A stretch of 9,238 bases of DNA from Bacteroidota bacterium (GTDB taxonomy: Bacteria; Bacteroidota; Ignavibacteria; Ignavibacteriales; Ignavibacteriaceae), in assembly GCA_030706105.1 (NCBI GenBank), contig JAUZPC010000086.1, positions 1-9,238 of the forward strand, in the 5' to 3' direction. A program made the translations under genes and the position numbers. The notes beneath the pieces were generated by a model. The model did not search any database and was not told the origin of the DNA. It saw nothing but the letters and a program-made list of their open reading frames with translations. Shown one piece after another: positions 1-7,145 of this stretch (within the stretch, counting starts at the first letter, position 1; each line of letters starts with the position of its first letter).

Positions 1-3
1 AAT

Positions 4-150
4 TTATTTTATTAATATTTCAGTTATTCTAATGTATGGCCATTCGTGAGTTACAGCCCAATTTTGATCTCGGATTAATCTTATGATATCACAAAAGGCT
101 AAATGTATTTTTTTTAATGATTCTACTTTGAGAATATATAAATAGTACAT
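4..150 (-). pseudogene. 48-codon ORF opening like a GIY-YIG protein, probable 5' remnant
   Basis: An ATG at 148-150 opens a 48-codon frame that closes with TAA at 4-6. Its first residues, MYYLYILK, match the opening of the GIY-YIG gene at 261-602 (SYFLYILK), and the DNA at 127-147 matches 492-512 in 20 of 21 positions. After residue 8 the resemblance stops: there is no YIG motif, catalytic Arg, His or Glu, and the remaining 40 residues are not recognised. No good Shine-Dalgarno sequence precedes the ATG. The most economical reading is the 5' end of a decayed GIY-YIG copy fused by chance to an open stretch. A real small protein is possible but unsupported. The remnant still has ATG at the position where the larger copy has lost it. 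Confidence 0.3.
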
Positions 151-173
151 ATCGATAAGATGTTATTTAAAAC

Positions 174-205
174 AAAAAGCCCAACTTTCATTGTGGCTTT
201 GTTTT
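174..205. terminator. bidirectional terminator-like hairpin
   Basis: AAAGCC (176-181) pairs with GGCTTT (195-200), and CAA (182-184) pairs with TTG (191-193) across a one-base bulge, leaving a 6-nt loop. On the minus strand the stem runs into TTTTTGTTTT. On the plus strand it runs into GTTTTG. It lies about 60 bp past the stop of the GIY-YIG gene and could end that transcript. Nothing clear lies on the plus-strand side. Confidence 0.45.
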
Positions 206-207
206 GT

Positions 208-249
208 CCCTCAAAGGGTGAAACTTGCATCCCGAAAGCTTTCGGGATG
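208..249. repeat. double-hairpin dispersed repeat, copy 1
   Basis: A small stem (CCCT 208-211 with AGGG 215-218) is followed by GAAACTTGCA and then a perfect 22-bp palindrome at 228-249 centred on AAGCTT. The GAAACTTGCA linker and the AAGCTT-centred palindrome recur at 744-798, and the linker recurs at 9191-9238. The palindrome lies 11 bp past the GIY-YIG stop codon but has no U-tract on either side, so it looks like a REP-type repeat more than a classical terminator. Confidence 0.6.
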
Positions 250-260
250 ACAGCCGAATA

Positions 261-602
261 TTAAATCTCTAATTCTCCATTTATAAATCTATCCAACATA
301 ACTTTACTTGTCCATGACTTTAGTTTTAGTTCAGCTCTATGCGCTTTTTCTTTTGTTGGATATTCCTTAATAAATACTATTTTCAAAGGGCGGTACCGTG
401 AAGTAAAGCCTTTTTCAAACGTATTATGATAACCCAGTCTCTTCTCGGGGTTTGCAGAAATTCCGATGTAGTTTTTATCAGCAGTTTTAGATTTGAGAAT
501 ATATAAAAAGTAACTCAGAGCATAAGGGCAGGGTAAAGAGACCGTGTGAAAATAGGAACAAAAATTATTTGTCCCGAGATATTTATACGTAAAGGCATTC
601 AA
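261..602 (-). CDS. GIY-YIG endonuclease-family protein, start codon lost or displaced
   Basis: Residues 30-113 of this frame form a compact single-domain GIY-YIG protein of the UPF0213/YhbQ-like type. FLYILK (32-37) stands for the GIY half and NYIG (44-47) for the YIG half. R55 in EKRL, H59 in YHN, and E91 in the AELKLKSW helix fit the catalytic Arg, His and metal-binding Glu positions. The domain is full length, about 84 residues. Family members normally begin with Met just before this SYFLYIL motif, but here that codon is CTG (516-518) with no Shine-Dalgarno. The frame stays open upstream to a TTG at 600-602, and most of this extension is read from the MITE-like element at 537-727, so the extension is probably not native. 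The gene may be silent, may use CTG or TTG, or may be a young pseudogene. Such proteins are thought to be DNA nucleases; the substrate here is unknown. It lies 274 bp past argH on the same strand. Confidence 0.55.
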   Translation of the reverse strand: MNAFTYKYLGTNNFCSYFHTVSLPCPYALSYFLYILKSKTADKNYIGISANPEKRLGYHNTFEKGFTSRYRPLKIVFIKEYPTKEKAHRAELKLKSWTSKVMLDRFINGELEI

Positions 603-727
603 TGCAGCTTCATCCCTCCCATTTTAGGGGAGGGACCGAGGGAGAGGTCAATTTGCAGTTTATTTAAGCCCGGATCCCCCTATATCCCCCTTACAAAGGG
701 GGATAACTGGATTTTCACACAGTCTCT
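537..727. mobile_element. 191-bp MITE-like element with terminal inverted repeats
   Basis: The left end (537-553) and right end (711-727) are inverted repeats of 17 bp with one mismatch, AGAGACYGTGTGAAAAT reading inward. TAAA directly abuts both ends if the repeat is counted from its G (534-537 and 727-730), which suggests a 4-bp target duplication. The interior holds two strong hairpins: 613-635 (8-bp stem, 7-nt loop) and 683-705 (10-bp stem, 3-nt loop). It encodes no transposase. A second, 5'-truncated copy at 8750-8898 stops matching exactly at the terminal repeat, which supports the boundary. It would depend on a transposase elsewhere in the genome; the family is not identified. Confidence 0.65.
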
Positions 728-743
728 AAAACCTGGGGGTTAA

Positions 744-798
744 TGCTCCGTCCCGCCTAGTCGGGAAACTTGCATTCTGAAAGCTTTCAGGGTGCAAG
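744..798. repeat. double-hairpin dispersed repeat, copy 2
   Basis: TGCTCCG is followed by a stem formed by TCCCG and CGGGA around CTAG, then GAAACTTGCA, then an AAGCTT-centred palindrome (770-797) that stays paired through G-U wobbles. The first 31 bp match 9191-9221 with one difference. It lies in the 149-bp gap between the MITE-like element and the argH stop. On the minus strand the second stem is followed by only three Ts, so it is a weak candidate for ending the arg transcript. Confidence 0.6.
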
Positions 799-876
799 CT
801 AAAATACTTAACTCTGGTTATTGCGAATTTTCATCAATTGAGTCTGTAAAGCAACTTCTAAACATCCGTACAAGCA

Positions 877-2271
877 TTAACTCTTTGTTGCGGGAGCATC
901 TCCTATTATTTTATTCCATCCGGCAATCTCTTTTTTTACTAAATCCGGATTAGGTGACCCGACGGTTATTTTCCGCTTAAGGGAAGCTGCTAAATTAAAT
1001 ATTGCAAATACTGACTCATTAAAATGCGGATCGAAAGTATGCAGCTCTGTAAGGGTTAATTGATTCATCTTTTTATTGTTCTTTTCACAATATCTTACAA
1101 TTTCACCAACTATATGATGTGCTTTCCTGAACGGTACATCCTGCAATACCAGCCAATCCGCCAGGTCGGTTGAAAAAATGAAACTTCCTTCAAGTTCTTT
1201 GCTAAATCGATCAGGCTGCAGGGAACAATTTTGCAGAATAAGCTGCACTACGCATAAAGAGTCATAATATGTTTGTGCTGAATTAAACAAAGGCTCCTTA
1301 TCTTCCTGTAAATCACGGTTATAGCTTAACGGAAGTCCTTTAATTAATGTTTTAAGTGCCATATCCTGTCCCAGTACCCGGGCGGTTTTACCGCGCAACA
1401 ATTCAGCCAAATCGGGATTCTTTTTCTGCGGCATCAGTGAAGACCCGGTAGAAACAGCATCACCCAGTTTTATAAAATTCCATTCCTGCGATGACCAGAT
1501 GATTATTTCTTCAGCAAACCTGGAAAGGTGCAGCATCCCGACTGAACAGGAGTGTACGAAATCAATAATGAAATCCCTATCCGAAACAGCGTCAAGCGCA
1601 TTTTTAGCAATTGAAGCAAACCCCAGCGTTTCGGCAGTATGGTATCTGTCCAACGGTATTGTTGAGCCGGCAAGCGCACCTGAACCAAGAGGGGACTGGT
1701 CACTTTCTCCAAAGACGAAAGCAAACCGTTTATAATCCCGCTCCAGCATTTCAACATATGCAAGCAGATGAAAGGCAAAAGATACAGGCTGTGCCTGCTG
1801 CATGTGAGTATAACCGGGCATAATTACTTCTGTAGTATCTGCTGCAAGTGCAACCAGAACAGACTGCGTCTGCCTGATTGCCTGCATTATTAATAATGAA
1901 TGCTTTTTTGCCCAGAGCCGGACATCGGTAATAACCTGATCATTACGGCTTCTTCCTGTGTGTAATTTTCCTGCGGTATCACCGATACAAGATGTCAGTT
2001 TACTTTCAATTGCCGAGTGAATGTCCTCAAATTCATTCTTACCGGGTTTCCATTTCCCTTCCGAATACTCATAACTTATGGTGTCCAATCCATCTACAAT
2101 CTGTTTATATTCAGATTCCTTCAGGATCCCGATTTTTTTAAGCATTGAGGCGTGAGCAATGCTGCCGGCAATATCTTCATCAAATAGTAAACTGTCAAAT
2201 TCAATAGATGAGCTGTACTTAAGTGCTGTATCATTAAGCCCTGAAGTAAACCTGCCGCCCCAGAGTTTCAT
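877..2271 (-). CDS. argH: argininosuccinate lyase
   Basis: This is the last step of arginine synthesis: cytosolic cleavage of argininosuccinate to arginine and fumarate (EC 4.3.2.1). At 464 residues it has the normal family length. Visible motifs are KLWGGRF at 2-8, the substrate-binding HTGRSRNDQ at 104-112, the catalytic region PGYTHMQQAQP at 152-162 with T155 and H156, and the fumarase/aspartase-superfamily loop GSSLMPQKKNPD at 276-287, whose serines include the catalytic one. The enzyme is expected to be a homotetramer with active sites shared between subunits. The ATG overlaps the argG TGA as ATGA, so translation is probably coupled to argG. It is the final gene of the operon, with no convincing intrinsic terminator behind it. 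No damage is seen. Confidence 0.97.
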   Translation of the reverse strand: MKLWGGRFTSGLNDTALKYSSSIEFDSLLFDEDIAGSIAHASMLKKIGILKESEYKQIVDGLDTISYEYSEGKWKPGKNEFEDIHSAIESKLTSCIGDTAGKLHTGRSRNDQVITDVRLWAKKHSLLIMQAIRQTQSVLVALAADTTEVIMPGYTHMQQAQPVSFAFHLLAYVEMLERDYKRFAFVFGESDQSPLGSGALAGSTIPLDRYHTAETLGFASIAKNALDAVSDRDFIIDFVHSCSVGMLHLSRFAEEIIIWSSQEWNFIKLGDAVSTGSSLMPQKKNPDLAELLRGKTARVLGQDMALKTLIKGLPLSYNRDLQEDKEPLFNSAQTYYDSLCVVQLILQNCSLQPDRFSKELEGSFIFSTDLADWLVLQDVPFRKAHHIVGEIVRYCEKNNKKMNQLTLTELHTFDPHFNESVFAIFNLAASLKRKITVGSPNPDLVKKEIAGWNKIIGDAPATKS

Positions 2272-3491
2272 ACAAGTGCTCTTTGGCTTTCTGCCGCCTT
2301 GTTAACTTTTGTTAAGGTTTTATATGGCAAACCGTACAAAGTCAAAAATCCTTCGGCTGCTTTGTGGTCAAATGAATCATCTTCAGTATAGGTAGCAAGT
2401 TCTTTATTATAGAGGCTATATTCCGAGCTGCGTGAAAGTACGTTTATGTTACCCTTGTACAGTTCCAATACAATGGTCCCGGTAACGTGTTCCTGTGTTT
2501 TATCAACAAAATCCATTAACGCATCGAACAGCGGTGAAAACCAGAGTCCGTCATATATCAGATTAGATATTTTGTTAGAAACATTTTGCTTATAACGGAA
2601 AGTCTCTTTATCAAGAGTGAGCTTTTCAAGTTCGCTATGTGCATTGTGCAACAATACGGCAGCAGGGGCTTCATATACTTCCCTGGATTTTATCCCGACT
2701 ACTCTGTTTTCAATTACATCCATTCTGCCTATGCCGTGTTTTCCGCCAAGCTGATTTAGTGTTTTAACTATTTCAAGAGGTGACAGCTTAAAGCTGTTAA
2801 TTGATACCGGGACTCCCTTAAAGAACTCAAGGGAAACAGTTTCAGCTTCTTCCGGGGCATCCTTTGGGTTAACGGTAATCATATACGCGTCTTCCGGCGG
2901 TGGAATGGTGGGATCTTCAAGCATGCCGCACTCTATTGCTATGCCGAAAATATTTTCGTCAATTGAATAAGGTTTTTCCTTATTCACTTTTACGGGAATA
3001 TTATTTTCCAGAGCATAGTCGATTTCTTCTTCACGGCTTTTGAACTCCCATGACCGGAGAGGAGCAAGTATTTCTAAATGTGGTGCAAGTGTCTGTATGC
3101 CTACTTCAAAACGGACTTGATCATTTCCTTTTCCCGTGCAGCCGTGCGCAATTACATCCGCATTTTCAGCCAGCGCAATGTCAACCATAAGTTTTGCCAG
3201 CAGCGGCCGGCCGATGGCGCAAGCCATTGGATAAACGCCTTCATACAAAGCACTTGCTTTTAACGCTTTCCATGCATAACCCGTTAAGAACTCTTCACGC
3301 AGGTCTATTACGTATGATTTTGAGGCGCCTGTTTTTTTTGCCTTATCTTCAAGATTTTCTATTTCATCTGTCTGCCCAAGGTTTCCGGTTACGGTAATAA
3401 GTTCAGCATCATATTTATTTTTAAGCCAATGCACCATTATTGAGGTATCTAATCCGCCTGAATATGCAACAACTATTTTCTTCTTACTCAT
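2268..3491 (-). CDS. argG: argininosuccinate synthase
   Basis: Joins citrulline and aspartate using ATP, which is split to AMP and PPi, to give argininosuccinate (EC 6.3.4.5). The protein has 407 residues, normal for the family. The N-terminal ATP-pyrophosphatase P-loop is AYSGGLDTS at 9-17. The second family signature, HGCTGKGNDQVRFE at 116-129, binds citrulline and aspartate. NLGQ at 37-40 and GRPLLAK at 94-100 are also typical. The start at 3491 is supported by AAAGGAA about nine bases upstream, in the 14-nt gap after argR. The stop overlaps the argH start by 4 nt. Its citrulline substrate must come from a transcarbamylase encoded outside this window. Confidence 0.97.
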   Translation of the reverse strand: MSKKKIVVAYSGGLDTSIMVHWLKNKYDAELITVTGNLGQTDEIENLEDKAKKTGASKSYVIDLREEFLTGYAWKALKASALYEGVYPMACAIGRPLLAKLMVDIALAENADVIAHGCTGKGNDQVRFEVGIQTLAPHLEILAPLRSWEFKSREEEIDYALENNIPVKVNKEKPYSIDENIFGIAIECGMLEDPTIPPPEDAYMITVNPKDAPEEAETVSLEFFKGVPVSINSFKLSPLEIVKTLNQLGGKHGIGRMDVIENRVVGIKSREVYEAPAAVLLHNAHSELEKLTLDKETFRYKQNVSNKISNLIYDGLWFSPLFDALMDFVDKTQEHVTGTIVLELYKGNINVLSRSSEYSLYNKELATYTEDDSFDHKAAEGFLTLYGLPYKTLTKVNKAAESQRALV

Positions 3492-3505
3492 GTATTAATG
3501 TTCCT

Positions 3506-3973
3506 TTATTTTACTTTGCGACCGGGATTTTCGGTCATTAACTTTTTAATAAAATCTATTATTACAGGCACGTTTTCTTTCTTGTTCGGTATTACAAGCA
3601 GGGTGTCGTCACCGCCGATTGTACCCATAATTTCCTCTTTATTCAAACGGTCTATAAAATGCGCAACACCCTGCGCCCTGCCGGCAAGTGTTCTAACAAC
3701 AACCATTGTTTCGTTGTGCTGGATGCTCAGAATTTCAAAACCGATAAGTTTTGCAATTTGGTTGCCGCTTTCATCTGGATCCAGCATATAGCATACATTA
3801 CCCTGCACAAAAGCACGTACTACCCCCAGTTCTGCAAAATCGCGGCTCATCGTGGCCTGAGTAATTGCAAATCCTTCTTTTTTTAGAAGACGAAGGAGAT
3901 CGTCTTGATTTGATATACTGTATGTTGAGAGTAATTCTTTTATCCGGCCCTGACGCTTCAGTTTATTCGGCAT
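3506..3973 (-). CDS. argR: arginine repressor ArgR
   Basis: Arginine-sensing transcriptional regulator of 155 residues, the usual length. The N-terminal winged helix-turn-helix carries the recognition segment TQATMSRDFAELG at 38-50, where S43 and R44 fit the DNA-contacting pair of E. coli ArgR. The C-terminal half is the hexamerisation and arginine-binding domain, with Q101, D108 and the GTIGGDDT motif at 117-124 (D122 and D123 contact arginine in homologues). It sits inside the operon that it should control, so it is probably autoregulated. The likely operator is the TGCA-rich site upstream of argC. It starts 4 nt after the argD stop, with GGA for its ribosome binding site lying in the end of argD. 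In many argC-to-argH clusters argF lies at this junction. Confidence 0.95.
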   Translation of the reverse strand: MPNKLKRQGRIKELLSTYSISNQDDLLRLLKKEGFAITQATMSRDFAELGVVRAFVQGNVCYMLDPDESGNQIAKLIGFEILSIQHNETMVVVRTLAGRAQGVAHFIDRLNKEEIMGTIGGDDTLLVIPNKKENVPVIIDFIKKLMTENPGRKVK

Positions 3974-3977
3974 TTTA

Positions 3978-5171
3978 TTATCCTTCCTTTATCAAAATAG
4001 TTTCACATAGTGAATTCAAGATACCTGATAATTTATCAATAAATATGCCGATATCAAATACGTCTATGATAAAAGGGGGGAGCAAGCGTAATGTGTTGTT
4101 CCCGGCTGTGCCCGTAACAACGCCGGACGCAAGCAGCAGGGAAGCGATTTCTTTCACTTCTACAGTCTCAATTATTTCAATTCCAACCATAAGCCCTTTA
4201 CCCCTTATGGCCTTAATCAGGGGATGCTGAAGTGCGTGCAGTTTAGCCATAAGGAAACCTCCCAGAGCTTCAATATCGGTCAGAGTTTCAGGGGTCATAA
4301 GTTCAAGCACAGCGGATGCAGAGGCCAGGGAGATTTGGTTACCGCCAAAAGTTGAACCGTGGCAGCCGGGTTTAATACATGCTGCAACTTTATCATTACA
4401 AATAACTCCTCCAAGGGGTAAGCCGTTGGCAATTCCCTTAGCGAATGAAATTACATCGGGCAGCACATCGTAATGCTGATAGCTGAAAAATTTTCCTGTC
4501 CTTCCGATCCCCGTTTGAACTTCGTCAAAAATTAACAGCAGATTTTTCTCATTGCAGATATTCCGTAATTCTTTTATGTAGTTCTTATCAGCTTCTATAA
4601 TTCCATTTTCGCCCTGAATGACTTCTAAAAATACGGCACAGGTATTTTCCGTAACCGCATTTGCAATAGCATTAATGTCATTAAAGGGAACGTGTACAAA
4701 ACCCGGTAATAAGGGGGCAAAACCATTCCTGACTTTTGCCTGCCCTGTCATGCTTAATGCACCCATTGTTCTGCCGTGAAAACTTCCCTCCGTTGCAATA
4801 ATTTCATATCTGCCGTTTCCCCGCATTCTGGCAAATTTTATTGCTGCTTCATTTGCTTCCGTACCGGAATTGCAGAAAAAAACTTTATCAAGACCTGAGA
4901 ATTTGCATAATCCGGCGGCTACAGTTTCCTGAAGGGATATTTCGAACAGGTTAGATGTATGCCATATGTGGTTAAGCTGATTTTCCACGGCAGTTTTAAT
5001 GGCAATATGCTGATGTCCAAATCCGGTTACAGCAATACCGCTTAAAAAATCAAGATACTCCTGCCCTTTAGTATCATAAAGATACTTGCCTGAACCGGAG
5101 GCAAATTCCATGCTGTACCGGTTATAATTTTTTAAAACGTGATTATTTATTATTGTGTCATGCTTGCTCAT
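3978..5171 (-). CDS. argD: acetylornithine aminotransferase
   Basis: Converts N-acetylglutamate semialdehyde and glutamate to N-acetylornithine and 2-oxoglutarate, using PLP (EC 2.6.1.11). It is a class-III aminotransferase of 397 residues. Key sites are NSGTEAN at 101-107 (cofactor phosphate), FHGRTMG at 131-137, the IFDEVQTGIGRTG strand at 214-226 with D216 for the pyridine nitrogen, the PLP lysine K245 in SFAKGIANG, and HGSTFGGN at 271-278. After GGN this protein reads QISLASA, whereas most relatives that I know read P-(L/V)-A-C-A-A. The start at 5171 overlaps the end of argB by 14 nt and has GGA about nine bases upstream. Related enzymes also act on succinyl-ornithine or GABA; the neighbours make ArgD the natural call. 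Confidence 0.94.
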   Translation of the reverse strand: MSKHDTIINNHVLKNYNRYSMEFASGSGKYLYDTKGQEYLDFLSGIAVTGFGHQHIAIKTAVENQLNHIWHTSNLFEISLQETVAAGLCKFSGLDKVFFCNSGTEANEAAIKFARMRGNGRYEIIATEGSFHGRTMGALSMTGQAKVRNGFAPLLPGFVHVPFNDINAIANAVTENTCAVFLEVIQGENGIIEADKNYIKELRNICNEKNLLLIFDEVQTGIGRTGKFFSYQHYDVLPDVISFAKGIANGLPLGGVICNDKVAACIKPGCHGSTFGGNQISLASASAVLELMTPETLTDIEALGGFLMAKLHALQHPLIKAIRGKGLMVGIEIIETVEVKEIASLLLASGVVTGTAGNNTLRLLPPFIIDVFDIGIFIDKLSGILNSLCETILIKEG

Positions 5172-5946
5172 TGATTATCCATGTTCCAAATAAATTGTTA
5201 AAAGAAAAAGTGTTTGTATCTGCAAAGGCGTTTTCAGATCCAATCCAAATCTTCCGGACACCATTGTTTAGTAATTTCATACAGCTTTCCAGTTTTGGTA
5301 TCATGCCGCCTGTAATCTCACCTCCGGCAATACCGGAGTTAATAATTGGAGAGTTTAACAAATGCTGCACCTTACCGTTAAGCTTTACACCTGCAACATC
5401 GGAAAGAAACAATACTGAGCCTGCACCTATGCACTCCGCAAGACACTCGGCAAAAACATCAGCATTCACATTCATCAGATTGCCGTCTTCATCGCGGCAA
5501 ACGCTGGAAAACACCGGAATGGCATTGGCGGAAAGCAGGGAATGAAGCCATTTGGGTGAACCAACGGCGCGCGGAAAACCTACCCTCCCAAGTTCGGGTT
5601 TTAAATTATCTGCTACGAATAAACCCATATCTATGCCGGAAAGCCCTATTGAGTCCAATCCATTTGCTTGCAAATAGGCAATAACTTTATGGTTTAGAAG
5701 TCCGGACTGCACGGCAGTTACAACGTCCATAATTTTTGGAGTGGTAACGCGCTGGCCATTAATGAACTCCACATTACAATTGAGTTTTTCCGACCATTCC
5801 GATATGGCAGTTCCGGCACCGTGCACAATTATTAAACCGTCACAGGAGTCCTTAATGTCTTTTATCCTTTGCGCCCAGGTTTCATCGCTGCAAAAATTTT
5901 CAAGCACTTTACCGCTTAATTTTAATATTACGTTTTTTTCTTTCAT
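5158..5946 (-). CDS. argB: N-acetylglutamate kinase
   Basis: Phosphorylates N-acetylglutamate with ATP (EC 2.7.2.8), the second step of the acetyl cycle. It is an amino-acid-kinase fold of 262 residues. Motifs include the phosphate-binding KLSGKVL at 9-15 (K9), VHGAGTAISE at 41-50, NGQRVTT at 63-69, MNVNAD at 158-163, FLSDVAGV at 180-187 and GGMIPKLE at 213-220 (K218). Two glycines that are usually conserved are changed: KxGG reads KLSG, and the GGG of VHGGG reads GAG. The catalytic lysines and D183 remain. The chain starts almost directly at the first strand, as in the short E. coli enzyme, and lacks the N-terminal helix that links arginine-inhibited hexamers. I infer weak or no allosteric inhibition by arginine. 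The start overlaps the argJ stop as ATGA. Confidence 0.92.
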   Translation of the reverse strand: MKEKNVILKLSGKVLENFCSDETWAQRIKDIKDSCDGLIIVHGAGTAISEWSEKLNCNVEFINGQRVTTPKIMDVVTAVQSGLLNHKVIAYLQANGLDSIGLSGIDMGLFVADNLKPELGRVGFPRAVGSPKWLHSLLSANAIPVFSSVCRDEDGNLMNVNADVFAECLAECIGAGSVLFLSDVAGVKLNGKVQHLLNSPIINSGIAGGEITGGMIPKLESCMKLLNNGVRKIWIGSENAFADTNTFSFNNLFGTWIINEQA

Positions 5947-7145
5947 GATCTGTACATTGCATTTATTTTGATGTAATTCTGGGAAAGGTCACAGGTCCAC
6001 CACGTAGTTGAACTATCACCGGCCTGAAGATCAATAGTAACAGTATAAGAATCCTTTATAAGAATTTCTTTTGCTTTTACCTCATCAAGAACAATTTCAT
6101 AATCCGGCATAAAAACAGGCAATTCATCAAAATAAATGGAAACCTTAGCCGGGTTAAATTCCGCACCGCTGTTACCGGCGGCGGAAAGAATTCTGCCCCA
6201 ATTTGCATCTTCTCCGTAAAATGCAGTTTTAACAAGTGGGGAATTTGCTATCCCTTTAGCCACCAGATTTGCTTCCGAAAGAGACTTAGCGTGTTTAACA
6301 TCTAATTGGATAAGCTTTGTTGCTCCTTCTCCGTCAACAACAATTGCTTTTGCCATTTCTTTGCAGATTGAAGTAAGAGCTTCCAGAAAAAGAGAATAAT
6401 CTTTTGTATTTTCAGTTATGTTGATTTCCGATAACCCGTTTGCCAGAAGGATTACCATATCATTTGTACTGGTATCTCCGTCAACCGTTATCCGGTTAAA
6501 TGAAATATTAACTGCTGCGGAAAGCAGTTGCTGCAACACAGGTTTTTCAATCTTTGCATCGGTGGCAATAAATCCCAGCATTGTTGCCATATTAGGCATA
6601 ATCATTCCGCTTCCTTTGCAGATGCCGCCTATTGTTACTTTTCCGGTGGAAAGTTTAACCGTTACTGCGTATGATTTAATTTTCAAATCGGTTGTTAATA
6701 TTGCTTCAGCAGCTTTAAGACCACCTGAAGCGGAAAGCAAAGGAACTATTTTATCAATGCCTTTCTTTATCTTTTCAACAGGAAGTTTTACCCCGATAAC
6801 ACCGGTTGAGCTTAGAAGGGTTTCTTCTGAAGATATTCCAAGCTTCGCCGCACAGTAATTCCGTGTATCGTAAGCATCAGAAAAGCCCGGATCACCGGTG
6901 CAGGCATTAGCATTCCCTGAATTTATTAGGATGGCACGAATTGTCTGTCCTGTTTTAATGCTGTTCTGAGAAATAACGGTAGGTGCAGCTTTTACTTTGT
7001 TTAATGTAAATGTTCCTGCTGCAGTACAAGGCGCTTCAGAATAAATGAGTGCAAGATCTTTTTTAGCTTTTTTAATACCGCTGAAGATGCCTGCTGCTTT
7101 AATTCCTTTTACGGATGTTATTGAACCTTCTTTAAGAAATTGCAT
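5943..7145 (-). CDS. argJ: ArgJ glutamate N-acetyltransferase (ornithine acetyltransferase)
   Basis: Moves the acetyl group from N-acetylornithine to glutamate, releasing ornithine and regenerating acetylglutamate (EC 2.3.1.35). Some members also acetylate glutamate from acetyl-CoA (EC 2.3.1.1), which cannot be decided from sequence. The 400-residue precursor carries the self-cleavage site KGSGMIMPNMATML at 177-190. Cleavage between A187 and T188 should give alpha and beta chains, with T188 as nucleophile. The oxyanion-hole pair is T114-G115 in SSTGVIG. EDANWGRIL at 312-320 and the C-terminal INAMYRS are typical. The start overlaps the argC end by 14 nt. The absence of argE and argA from this cluster fits the recycling pathway. 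Confidence 0.96.
   Translation of the reverse strand: MQFLKEGSITSVKGIKAAGIFSGIKKAKKDLALIYSEAPCTAAGTFTLNKVKAAPTVISQNSIKTGQTIRAILINSGNANACTGDPGFSDAYDTRNYCAAKLGISSEETLLSSTGVIGVKLPVEKIKKGIDKIVPLLSASGGLKAAEAILTTDLKIKSYAVTVKLSTGKVTIGGICKGSGMIMPNMATMLGFIATDAKIEKPVLQQLLSAAVNISFNRITVDGDTSTNDMVILLANGLSEINITENTKDYSLFLEALTSICKEMAKAIVVDGEGATKLIQLDVKHAKSLSEANLVAKGIANSPLVKTAFYGEDANWGRILSAAGNSGAEFNPAKVSIYFDELPVFMPDYEIVLDEVKAKEILIKDSYTVTIDLQAGDSSTTWWTCDLSQNYIKINAMYRS

Noticed and set aside
228..249. Perfect 22-bp palindrome as the intrinsic terminator of the GIY-YIG gene
   Set aside because: No U-tract follows on either strand, and the same palindrome recurs in other contexts. The hairpin at 174-205 is the better terminator candidate.
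546..743. 65-codon plus-strand frame starting at GTG
   Set aside because: It runs through the MITE-like element and its hairpins, begins inside the terminal repeat and has low-complexity proline/glycine content. There is no ribosome binding site or recognisable domain.
1499..1823. Open frames on both strands overlapping argH
   Set aside because: Shadows of a fully intact ArgH with all motifs; none has its own domain or start signals. The same holds for antisense frames within argG, argR, argD, argB, argJ and argC.
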